A stretch of 64,000 nt of DNA, taken from Emergomyces orientalis (lineage: Eukaryota; Ascomycota; Eurotiomycetes; Onygenales; Ajellomycetaceae). The stretch is taken from positions 744,001 through 808,000 of the forward strand of contig MOWL01000045.1 of the NCBI GenBank assembly GCA_002110485.1. The letters run 5' to 3'. Below, one piece after another: positions 49,701 through 61,087 of this stretch. The notes under the pieces are model-generated. The model did not search any database. It worked only from the letters and a program-made list of their open reading frames with translations, and had not been told where the DNA came from. The number at the start of each line of letters is the position of its first letter. The first letter of the stretch is position 1. The position numbers were made by a program, and so were the translations under genes.

Positions 49701-52700
49701 ATCTCCTGATCTACAGGAAAGGACAAAACCGGCTCGTGATAAAAAAGAAAATAATGGACGACGCGAGAAATTGAAACAGGAGGAGCATTTGATCCAACAC
49801 GCGTAGTTTTCCTATTTTTAATTGTTGTCCTGGTATAACCTGGTTTGCGGTTTTGCCTTGCCTTTTTTATATTTGTGTTTGTGTGTGTATATGTGTGTTT
49901 TGCTCTCATATAGAATTTGAGATTTTTAGATTTGGTTCAATAAAAAAAAAATAAAAAAAAACTATGAAAGGTTTCGGTGAATGACAAAAGACAATAATCA
50001 TATTGGTTCATGCTAAACTTCCCATGGCTGGAAACCGACCTGTGTATTTGCTTTTTCCAATGCTGCCCTTGGGCTCGGTGTTACGCGGGCTCAACAGGAG
50101 GATTTCACACCAAAGTTTGTTGCTCACATGCAGAGCGATAAGTGCTGATCCTCATGAAAATTCGTCCGTACTCCGGGTGCAAAAATGAATTTTTGTAAAC
50201 GGAAAAGTTTTCCAGAGTCGCGGGGGAAAGGCTTGAGTGCTTTTTTTTTCCTTTTCCTTCTTAGAAGCGAGGGAACGCGAGGCTGCCAGTATGTGTCAAA
50301 AGTAGCTGGCCAATAACGAACGAAAACCACTGCCCTTGCGCGCAAGTCAGAGAAAGCTGCAGCTGGGCCTTGATGCTTGAGGTAGAGACGGCTTTGGCTA
50401 GTAACTGAAACAAAGAAATTGCACCTAGTTCCAGCTTCGCAATATGCAATACGTGCATCCACCATGCGGCCAAAAGGATATGAAGTGCTCCAGCTGTTTC
50501 CTGTCTCGCAAAACACTAGTGCAAGCTTGTTTCCCGGACCATGCCTGGGGGTAATCGCTGTCCTGCAGTCCCAATTGCCCAGGTTATGAGATCCATCACA
50601 AAAGCGGCAAAATCCGGACAGTTTGCATTTTGGGTTTGCGGGCGGCTGACGTTCTGGGACTTTGTGCATGGCCCCCGGACCTCAAAAAAGGCCCAAGCGC
50701 CTACAAGCCTAAGCAGATTTTCCCGCTCCTTAATGTGATAGTAGCTATTATTGGAGTCCAGGCATTACCTCTGCTGGTTCATGGATTTTGGCAAGAGGGT
50801 AAAGATCCGGCCTATTTATGGTCTTTATACTCCGTAGTGTACCGGTTTCCGCTCCATGTGTCAGACAGACAATAAATTATAGCGTTCTACTGTCCGCTTG
50901 CCATGAATAAGCACTTGGGAAGGGTTGCTTACGACTTCCACTGTGGATTATTTCATATCTTTATGAAGCTATACCCAGCACAGGCCTCTTGGGTGGCCCA
51001 GCAATCAATATAGCTATGATGCTACAGGCTTTCCGTCATTCAGTTTCGCCATCACCGGCAGTCTCTCGGTTGAGTTGTGGATCTGGCATGTTTGTCTTAT
51101 ATCTTTTAGCTTTATTTTCCAGGTTGTGGGTTCATCCTCCTTCTCCGAGTGGAATCACAAAACTCGGAACCGTATTTCCAATCCTACCCAGCTGCGCATT
51201 GGGACCTCGGAAAACAAGGAAGACTGCCCACGGGCCACGATGACTCTAACCCAATTAGATCCAACGTTGGCGTGCTTCATGAACTAAATAGTGGATCTCG
51301 CTGGTGGACTATCTTCGGAGAGTCTCCCGAATCAGATAAGTCATTCTGCACTCGATCCACAAGCAAAATGTGGCTGCCATGAAACACGCGGAGTATTCGC
51401 CAGCTGCCCCTTGGCTTGTCGATCCCCTCCAGTGACAGCCATTTCAATGCGTGCCATATATGGATGACCCATGAGTGGAAAACCTCGGAACCACAATTTG
51501 ACTCAGTTATTTAACCCCCTGATTTTCCACATTCGTTTTTTGGAAGGCAATCTTGAGAGGAGCTGCTAGGATACCCTGTCTGAAGTGCGGGCACATACGT
51601 TATCATTTATGATGCCTTCGTAAAGCAACAAGTTGGGACTGAACCCAGACTACTGTAATTCATGGAGCCATCCTGCAAATTCGGTGGTTGTGAAAGACGA
51701 AAGTACACTACATTCAGTACAACCAATACGAGCAGCCCTCGCACCCTTCTCATATATCCGGGGGACCATTCCGTCTCATCACCAATGCGTAGGACCTGCA
51801 CTTTATTATTGCCAGAGAATTTAGAGCCCTAATTAGTGAACCTGACCGAGCTGTGGAAGTCGGGCAGGGAACCTGACATCGTCTTTTTTCCCGTTTTCGT
51901 CATCATTCTTTTTCATCTGCGAGGTGATTGAAGTTAAGACCGTAGCGGCCTAACAGAATCGCCCCTCCATCCACCTTGGGTTAAGGCCTGTCGAAAACGC
52001 CCCAGCAAAGACCGCGTTATCTTTCTCGGTTCATGGAAACGGAAAATTATTTCGATTTGGGTTTGGTGGCTATTGGTTTCGTTTCTTGTTCCGGCTGCTC
52101 GCCGGTTCAGCCAATGGCAGATAATCAGCAAGACCACAGTAACAATGCGTAGAGACGAAGACAACTTTCATGAGCTTAAACCAGTGATGGTTTGCCGCTC
52201 CTAGTGGCTCCGGCTAAATTAAGGGTTATTTAGTCCATTATTCCTCCAAGCCATACTAGAGGCTCGGGGCGGAGGAGCCAGGCGCATCTCTTCATCGCCC
52301 ATGCCTCGGCTTTCCTCCAGGGATCAACCCCCAGCCCGTCCCTTTTGATTGCTCTCCCGCGTCTGGAAGGTAAATCGATTGTTTGTCCGCTTAAAAATGT
52401 TCCTAAGGTTCAGCGTGCAATCAGTCGCCTGGTTGCAAACTTCCGAGCAAACGATGGTCACGGCCCCGCGAAGTTATCTGGGTTCAGGCGTTAAACCCTA
52501 GGTTTTATAACTTTAACAAGCCGGCTCAGCCCAGCACGGCATTTCTCCCTCAGTAAAAAATTTCTCTTCGGTGTGATCGTTTGAATCTGATCCGTCTTTG
52601 CAAATTTGACTGTTTTCATCCATGGTCTATTAATATGTCGCCTCGGCGAAATCGCTGGGTTCCTTCAATCTATCCAGGAAACATCCATTTTCGAACCATA

Positions 52701-52758
52701 TCCCTTGTCGCATCTAAAACGACGAGGACTCGAACGTGGTAGGGGCGGGAGAGGAAAA
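46727..52758. other. Gene-poor region of 6 kb
   Basis: No gene, RNA or transposon could be identified. Frames up to 181 codons exist (for example 50124-50669 -) but lack family resemblance or exon structure. Two TACGGAGTA copies (as TACTCCGTA) lie at 49324-49332 and 50828-50836. The last ~600 bp form the promoter and leader of the Zn2Cys6 gene. Confidence 0.5.
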
Positions 52759-55405
52759 ATGCAAAATACATATCACCAACTGCCCGCGATCCAAGCTCCA
52801 CATAGCAGTGGCCCGTATGTCCCACCACCTATCTCCCCATCGACATCACGGGCAACCTCAGGCCCTCGGGTGCGGTCGAATTTCAACTCTGTCTCTTCAG
52901 GCGGAGCGCCAAACGCGTTAAAAATATCGCATCTGATATATAACTCCAGTCAACATGATCTGGGACATTCACTTCCAGGTGTGACATATCAGCGCTCACA
53001 GGAATCAGTGTCAGTCTCGTCAGCAGAAACGTCAGGCATGCTCACAGACGCTCGCCATCAAAATGAGACTGCATCAGGACTCCATATGACCACTGCCAAC
53101 CAACAGCCTCACAAAAGAGCGTATAGACAGAGGCGAAAGGATCCAAGTTGCGATGCGTGTCGGGAGCGCAAAGTCAAGGTAGGAGATTTGTCAAACCGTA
53201 GAGCGAAGGCATGTACAGAAGATAAAGACATAAACATTGCTAATCAAACACGTTTATGCGCCGATATAGTGCGATGCCTCTGATTCCTCCAGTTGTACAG
53301 AATGCTCCAATCGAAACGTTCGATGCTTATTTACGAAGGAAACGAACAGACGGATGTCGTCAATCAAGTCAGTGGTCATGTATTTGTCTACGGCATCACA
53401 TAACTAATCCATTCGCAGGCAGGTTCAAGATCTCGAGCGCCAGCTAACCAAAGCAAAACAACAACTACGCCAGCTTCGTTCGGGAATTCCCAAAATCGAC
53501 AGCTTGATGGATTCCGATTTTGAATTGCATGAGGACGCTCCAAGAATCCCGGAAGTCGGGCAACACCCAAGTCGTCTCAATGTGCCCAATATGAACCATC
53601 CGTCGTCCCGTGTTTGTTGGAGAATGCAAACTTATGGCCGGGGACTCATCAACTTCCCTCAATCTCCCTCATTCACGCATCCTCAGGCATTGCTGACTAG
53701 GGATGTGCCCTCTCTCCCTTCAGCAAATGTCGTGGACGCGCTCTTGGGAAATTATTTCTCCCACATACATTGTGCTTTCCCCATTGTGCAGTGGCCGACG
53801 CTGCTGAATGACTATGATGCGGTCTCCCGCACCGGTTCTCTTCGTGGAGTTCCTAAAGATTGGGCTGCACTGCTGTTTGCAATTCTTGCATGCGGATCTT
53901 TACATGCTCTTGACCAAGATTTGGTGGCGAAGGGGAAAGAGTTCCTCCAAACCAGCGTCAGTCTCACTGATGTTTGGCAGGACGCGTTTTTTATGGATCA
54001 AGTCCGTACTGCAATGCTAATTAGCATCTTCTTGTATGAGACAAATCTGAAATCTGCCAGTTGGGTCTGGCTAGGCTCTGCTGTGAGGATTGCCCAAGAT
54101 TTAGGATTGCACATTGAGTCTGCCTATTCGCCCACGGAAGCTGAGCTGAGAAAACGGGTTTGGTGGGCTTTGTATGCATGGGAAAGGTTAGTCCAATATC
54201 ACTTGTGTAAGCTGTTAGATCGAGAGCTAATTTTTTACTGTACCTGAGCCAGGCTTGTAGTTCTCGAAACAGGCAGACCTCTGATGATACATGACGAAGA
54301 CTGTGACGTTGAGCTCCTTTCTCCCGCTGACGAACACCTTACCGAAGGAAGCTCGTTATCGCAGGACGAGAAACCCACGCCTCTCCGTGCCATCACTCAC
54401 GTTATGCGTGCTGTATCTCAACTAACAAAGAGCCTAAAAGCGTCAGTGATCTCAGCTGATACCTTAGAGGCGTTCGAACGACATTTTAGGATGTGCTTGG
54501 CAACCTTCCCGCCGGATTATCGGATGGAAGCCACCCATTACCTAGATCCTCGTTCTCTCTCTCCAATTATCTTCTTGCAGAATACTCGACTTGTTCTCCA
54601 TCGTCACAACCTTTCTCCACGTAGCTCAACGGAGATGCGGCACGGTGCTTTTGAACGATGTCTAGCCGTCGCCCATGACACCACCCGCTTGCTCTCCAGA
54701 TGTATGCGTTCTCCGAACAAGCCAAACGTTACTCCGAATGCCCCGCAAGCAGGCTATTGGAGGAATCTTTTGGCAAGTGCAGCAACAACAATTTTATGCT
54801 GCCACATATGGCGTTGTACTCTGATTCTCCTTTTTCGAAGTGACTATGCTGGTGCTCTTGTTTGCGTTCAAGCAAGCGCTGCAATAGGAGATGCGAGGCC
54901 AGCTAATGCTGCTTGTGCCCGCTATGTTGCATTCTTCCTTAAAATTTTACTGGAAAAGGCACAGAGAAACGGCATTGCAAACCTAGATCACGACGAAGAA
55001 ATGATCGCGTATGTTTCAGGTGATCTTCAAGGCCGAATAAGTGGGAGTTGGATATGGCAAACAAACGAGAATGGGTCTGCGGCCACCGTAACTCCACCAC
55101 AATCCGCTTCTTCATCAAAAGCCTCACCCCTCGAGAGACAATTCGTTGATAGCGCTCGAAATGGCGTTGCTCCGGACGATCCAGAAAAGGAATGGGAGGG
55201 TTGGGGATGGGTTGAGCAAACAGTCCAGTTCCTTTTGACGGAACAGCAACGCCAAAGCGCCGCAATTGAGCGGAAGGAAAATGGATCTCGATCTTTAGGC
55301 CTCGATAGGCCCAGTTTGCCTTTCAGTCGTCCTACCGAAAACATCAGTCCGTCTCGCACTAGCCTGACCAGTAACCCGAGAATGACAATTGCCAGCATAA
55401 TTTAA
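52759..55405 (+). CDS. Zn2Cys6 transcription factor with fungal-specific TF domain
   Basis: An 812-aa nuclear regulator from exons 52759-53178, 53270-53367, 53419-54186 and 54253-55405; phases close. Residues 1-120 are Ser/Pro-rich. The binuclear zinc cluster is split by intron 1: CDACRERKVK in exon 1, then CDASDSSSCTECSNRNVRC in exon 2, giving C-x2-C-x6-C-x7-C-x2-C-x6-C. A basic linker and a coiled coil (VQDLERQLTKAKQQLRQL) for dimerisation follow. The middle homology region (PF04082) spans roughly residues 230-520, with FSHIHCAFPIVQWPTLL, SASWVWLGSAVRIAQDLGLH and RVWWALYAWERL. The target pathway is not evident; the nearest metabolic genes are far away. The upstream frame has no ATG before 52759. 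Confidence 0.92.
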
Positions 55406-56478
55406 TCAAATTTTAACTGGATTTCAGTCAACATCATGAGGATATCTTGCTTATTGCAGAGCTGCGTCCAAGTGGTATATATCGAAGTGCGTCACAACTT
55501 TGATGAAACACTACAGACCCACTCCTCGAGCTGTGACAATTCCGCAAGTTACGGAGACTCCGTTTCTGTGCCTCGCTTCGTACACACAGGGGCTTCGGTC
55601 CTGTCCTCAGGAAACAATCACTTGCAGACGCCTCGCCATTTTGCGGCGTTTTATCTTCGAAACCACGCGTTGAATGAACTATGCAATGGCGCAGTTCTCC
55701 TTGGGCCGCTCTGCAATACCAATTTTCCTTCCCCCTCCTCACAACTGGCGCTTTTCACGAACGAATAAAAATTACGGCTCAAAAAAGTTATTCAATACCA
55801 GCAGGTCATAAGACCTACACCAGAAGTCCCACGGGATGTTTATTCGATGATTAACTCCCAGCCCCCGACGAGTCCCTTAACCCACCTTCCACCACCCCCA
55901 CCTTGGGCCCCTTCTATCTACTTCAACCCCGGTGCATTTCACATATATAAGGCTAATGACATGTACACAACAATATCCTTGTCCTGTTTTTGTCCGGTTT
56001 ACTGTTTATATTGTTTTGCATCCGTTAACCAAAAATATCCTCTTATTGTTTTACTGTATTATTGTATTTGAGATACCTCGGCGATCCGCTATGTCTGTAT
56101 TTGTTTTTGGGAGGTTATGGTTATGGAATTGCGGCAAGCGGATGAATATTTAATACAACCCCTGAAACATATATATATCCATCGATTTCTTTCCTCTCAC
56201 ATTTTCATAAATCCATTTTAATAATGGATTGAAGTATGGACGGTATGTGTAGGCGAAATAAAAGAAATATAGATTTCGCCGGAAAGACGTCCGTAGCGAT
56301 AATCCTTTAGAAAAACGACGAGCACTTTTAGGAAGTCCAAATGAAGTCTAAACCGATTTACAGCATCCATACATGTAACGTGCAAACATATACGGAATCT
56401 AGCTACCTCAGTTCTAACTAGGTAAGTCATTTCGAATTTTCTACCACTCTACCAAGACCCTTCTCGCCTTGACATAAA
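55406..56478. other. Convergent 3' region
   Basis: Lies between the 3' ends of the Zn2Cys6 gene (+) and prefoldin 4 (-). It is T-rich towards the right and holds no recognisable gene. Confidence 0.5.
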
Positions 56479-57434
56479 TTAGGTCTCGAGGTTAATACTC
56501 CTGCCAAACCTCGCATAGAGCGCCACTTTCAACTTCTGCAGTTCATCCCTCAGGTCGCTTAGGTCCTCTTCGAGCTTGCTGACCTCCTCGTCGATTTTCT
56601 CTGTAGAAGCCGTGAGGAGAGATTGTGCTTCCGAGAGCGGGATGGATATGAAAGAGTCGCCAATTTTATATCTTTTTATTTTATTTTATGATTTATGTTA
56701 GCTAATTCGGGTGATGTAATGGTAAAAATGAACAAGGAAGTGGTGAACAAGTTGGACAGAGAGTTGTAACATACGGTATCATTTCGTCCTCATCTGCAAG
56801 GTCGAGTTCCATAGAGATCTCTTCAAGGTCTTCTTTGTCTTTCTACGTGGCGTGAAAAATGATGGATTTGTAAACATGATTAGCCATATGACTGTAACAA
56901 GCTGCTAGAGGTTCCCCGTAAATGAGGCTAATCTGTAACCCTAAAACATGTTCGAAGTAGCACTGGACACACGTATATACGTGTTTATCTGCCTTTCCAA
57001 CCTTGAGTTAGGAATGGAGTTTCCGAGAGCTGGCCCAAAGAGACATCATGATTCCAACAACAATCAGATAATACATTCTGATATCCCCCAGGCCCTTAGA
57101 ACAAGGACGGCTAACCCGTCTTCAAAATGAAAAATACCACGATAACAAAGTAGAAACAGAAATCCAAACTTACATGCTTAGCTTTCAACTGGTCTTCTAG
57201 CATTGTTTCCCGCTGGTGTAGCCTGCTGAAGCGATTGATCTTTTCCTGGTCTTCACGTCGAACCTCGGTTTCCTCTCCGCCAGCTGTCGCCTCGTCCTCT
57301 TTCGCAAGCTATGAAATCCGTAAGCATATGAAACGCCTCCAAATAAGTTGTCGGGGAGGTGTCCTGGGTGGGGGGAAAATGGAAACGAAAATATAAAAAT
57401 AAAAAATTCTCACCATACGCCGTTGTAGCATCAT
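56479..57434 (-). CDS. GIM3: Prefoldin subunit 4
   Basis: A 138-aa beta-type prefoldin subunit from four exons: 57434-57414 (only seven codons), 57308-57174, 56842-56775 and 56671-56479; phases close. It is part of the hexameric cytosolic prefoldin that delivers nascent actin and tubulin to the CCT chaperonin. Visible landmarks are MLQRRM at the start, EVRREDQEKINRFSRLHQRE, the hairpin YKIGDSFISIPLSEAQSLL and the second helix ELQKLKVALYARFGRSINLE before TAA, the classic PFD4 C-terminus. Coiled-coil helices flank the hairpin, as expected. Because the exons are tiny, no single open frame reveals this gene. Two adjacent ATG codons (57434, 57431) are possible starts. Divergent from ATG27. Confidence 0.93.
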
Positions 57435-58373
57435 AAGGTTTTGTGGAGTGCAGGGATATGAATTAAGGACAAGAAGATGCCGAAGATTCGTAAATTCAGG
57501 GACCACAGATACCTAGGTATTATTAAGGGGTTGATTTTATATAATTTTTGAGAGTGTAGAGTTGGTGGCTTTGAATTGATGCCTTCGCCATTTTTCAGCC
57601 AAGCAATGATGAATGACCTAAATGGCCCGGGCGCTAGCCGCATACCAAGCCTTTTTGACTTCTAAAACAGAGCTGCCAACATTTCATTCCAATGTTCAAC
57701 ATTGTTTGCACCGCTTGCTTAATGCTATCCGGGTCTCGAAGACTGCGGGTATTTTCCCTATTATACAAGTACATTGTTAGACTGCATGGTATAGTCTCTT
57801 TTATTATTATTGTTCCTTACTTTTTCCCCTCAAAAATAGACAACTTCGAGCTAGAGATTTCTTTATGCTAGATCCTCGCTCATCTATCTCCTGAACTAAC
57901 TCCTTTTTATTCCGGCACCCGTCCAGCTTCAAACGACCCCCCCTGATAATCGGCATCATCATTACCATCACAGTAATATAGGGCATCCTCATATTTGCTC
58001 CCTGTGTGCAATTCAACCTGCTGCCTTCTCCTGCAGTGTCACGTGTCGCTTCCAACCCGCCCGGTGACATCACTAGTCCCTTTTTGTTTTAGAGTGTGTT
58101 TGTGTATCGGGCAGCTCCAACTTCTCCAGTCCGTATATCGATCCAACAACGACAACGTCGACGACTGCGAACCTCAAGCCGTGCGAGCATTTGCTGCAGC
58201 ATCTCACTAAACCCTAACATCTCCCGCGGTCTTTTTGAATAAGCGGCTGTCGTTACCTTACCTGTAAATCTCTGGTCATCCCCCTCCTTGCTGCCTCCGC
58301 AGGGCACGAGCGCAGCTATCCGCCGTACCATCACTCTTTCACGCCAATAACACACCCAACCCATTACCTCAAC
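57435..58373. promoter_or_regulatory. Bidirectional promoter, prefoldin 4 / ATG27
   Basis: 939 bp between divergent starts. A palindromic CACGTG E-box is at 58040-58045. The 300 bp before ATG27 are pyrimidine-rich on the + strand, probably its 5' leader. Confidence 0.5.
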
Positions 58374-59518
58374 ATGAAGCTACAACACGAAGTTCCATAT
58401 TTTCCACTTCTGCTACTATTTCCGGTTCTTTCATCCGCAGTAACCTTAGACTGCGACCGTGTCGTTGTTGACGGCAAATCATGGAACCTATCTCCGTTGG
58501 CGGGTCCTCACTCAGTCTACAATGTGGTTGAGCATCCTCCAACCACCATCAATACCACATACACCTTAGACTTATGCAAACCGCTGAAGGAGACCGAATG
58601 CCCGTCGGGTACAATGGGTCAGTTATATTTTCCTTTTTCCGGTTTTCCCCAAGTTGCTGTTATGTATTTCTCTTTACTGACTTTGCTCTTTCTTTTAGTC
58701 TGCGGTGTCCAACGATCATCGGATGAAAACAAAGTACTGGGTGCCATTCCAATTGCGGGTAATTATGTCCAGAATTCTGGCAGGAACCTTGACCCAAAGG
58801 TTACGCGGCTTAAATCGAGTGATTCCCAGCACGAAGGGCTTCGGATAGAGCTGCACGGCGGGAAATATCCTTTTAACGGCAAGGACTTTAAACAACAAGC
58901 TGTTATAGAAATGACGTGTGATCGCGACCGCACCGGTTTAGAAGGCGATTGGACTGGAAAGAGAGTTAAAAAGGCCGACGAAGATGGATCTGGAGACGAC
59001 AAATCAGACGAGAAACCGGATAAAAAGAAGGGCGAACAAGATGATAAGAAAAGCCTTCGGTTTAAAAGCTACGGGCAGGTTGACGATGTGTTCGTCTTGA
59101 GATTGGATTGGTTGACGAAGTATGCGTGTGAAGACTTCGAAGGCGATGGAAATGGGAAGGGTAACCACTGGGGATTTTTCACCTGGTTGATTGTGGTGTG
59201 AGTAATTGACAGATATTTCGAGTTCCCCCTTTCCCGCTTATCACCCATAGAATATGTGCAACCCCTTCACCATTACCATAAGCTCTATATGTTGCGAGGG
59301 AACTAATAGTGCGTTTTTGTAGTGTCTTCCTCTGCACCGCTGCGTATCTCATTTTTGGTTCTTGGTTAAACTACAACCGATACGGTGCTCGCGGCTGGGA
59401 TCTCCTCCCGCACGGCGACACCATTCGCGATGTCCCCTACATCTTGAAAGACTGGGGCCGGAAAGTGGTTACCACCATACAAGGCCCAGGACCTCGAGGC
59501 GGTTACAGTGCTGTCTGA
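58374..59518 (+). CDS. ATG27: Autophagy-related protein 27
   Basis: A 312-aa type I membrane protein from exons 58374-58617, 58699-59197 and 59323-59518. Atg27 cycles between Golgi, endosome and vacuole and supports Atg9 vesicle supply in autophagy. The signal peptide is about residues 1-23 (FPLLLLFPVLSSAVT). The luminal mannose-6-phosphate-receptor-like domain includes LDLCKPLKETECPSGTMVCG and the paired cysteines of AVIEMTCDRD and TKYACEDF. An acidic/basic low-complexity insert (DKSDEKPDKKKGEQDDKK) interrupts it. The single TM helix is HWGFFTWLIVVVFLCTAAYL, and the cytosolic tail ends GGYSAV, matching the YSAV tyrosine sorting motif of yeast Atg27. Intron 1 is 81 nt and stop-free. Confidence 0.94.
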
Positions 59519-61087
59519 TTACGCGAATGAGGAATGGAGTTTTTGGTTTTGGCGTTCCTTTCCTTTCCTTTCCTGCTTGGCTTATTGCTCGAAACCCATT
59601 TCGAATTATTGAGTTTTCCTTTCCTCATCATGCCCTCCATTCTCACTTTTTATGTCTTTTATGGCTCTGGTTTATATCTGCCGTGCGTTGCTGCTGGTTA
59701 TATTCTCTGTTCCCTGGAAACAAGAACTACTGCATTGTCTGTTGTCTGATGAATTGTTTGCTCAAATGGTGCTTCTTCTTCTGTTTTCCTTTTTCTTCTC
59801 CCCCTCCCCCTCTTTTTTATTTTTATTTTATTTTTTAAATGGTTTGTCTTTTTTTAGTTTTCACACGGTCTACTCACCAGCTTTAAACTGTCTTCTTTAC
59901 ATGCCCTCCGGTTTATGTTTACAAGGATATGAAGTCCAATGTGGGATCAATTGGCCAAAACCAACCCCTGGCTTAGGGCATGGACCTCACGCGTCATACC
60001 TACATAGCATGTTCTTTTTGATCAAGGTGGTTTGAAGGCTGTTTTGTATACTTCGCTTAACCCCGTCCCCTACTCCCATCCCGCCATATCCCACATCCCT
60101 GCAATCCTTCTTTTTCCCCTAACATTCCATCATGCTTGTTCTCCCTTCCACTTTATGCACAGAACTATAGGGACTAGACGGTTTCAGCTGCGATTCAGGT
60201 GGTTTGTTTTTATTTTATTTGCATTTATTTATATTTTTAACTTTCCTTATATCGGCTACATGTAGCAGTTATCTCCACTTGTTGCCAGGGACGGCTCTCC
60301 GAAATCTGTCATTCTATATTTATGATATATACATATAATTGTTTTCATTGTCTAAGATATATATATGTAAATGGTAAATTATTGACTTTCTCTATTAAGC
60401 CTATTTAAATTATCTACCTGTCTTAGCTATATACCAGAAACACCACCGCTGTTCAAAAGGGCTTCGAATTGAAATACCGATAGGATAATTGGAACTGGCC
60501 ACTACGACTTACATACATACAGCCAATCTACGTATACCAGCAATAGGCAAACATGCTCCATAGCATGGTATAAAATATCAGCGTCATTCTAAATCGCAAG
60601 TAAAAAGTAGAAAAGATAGCTACCTGTGGGGAGCGGGGAGGGCAGCGCGATGGCGAAAACTCAGGGCGGTCGCACTAGTTTTATGTCGCCTCAATAGATG
60701 GGAGATATGTGGTACATACAGATGAGCGAAATGGAAAATAAGGAGGAAGAAGGTGAAAAGAAAAATCGAAGAGGGGCGAACACGAGGCTAGAGAAGGACA
60801 CGCTCAAGATGGTGTCAGGTTTAGCTGCCTGCGAGTAAAACCCCATTATATCCCCATCCAGCGATGAAGTTGTGATGGTTTACAGGTTCACCTGCGGGAC
60901 TAAGCTGGCAAGCGGGAATTCTGGCCTTGAGGAAAAAAGAAAAATTAAAAATAGAAATAAAAAAGGCACACAAAAGTAGGCCTGAAGATAAAACAAATGG
61001 AAAGGACACAAAGGAGGCGCATTAGGGAGAAAAGACCGAAAAATGAAAATCCAAGTTCAGGCGAAATAACGCTGAAATGGCATTTTT
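59519..61087. other. Convergent 3' region
   Basis: Lies between ATG27 (+) and the P-loop gene (-). T-rich at first (CCTTT repeats near 59556-59575; T/C tracts at 59775-59845), then AT-rich. No gene recognised. Confidence 0.5.

Noticed and set aside
50124..50669. 181-codon minus-strand frame with CRFCDGSHNLGNWDC, recalling a gag zinc knuckle
   Set aside because: Spacing is C-x2-C-x3-H-x6-C, not C-x2-C-x4-H-x4-C; the rest resembles no retroelement protein.
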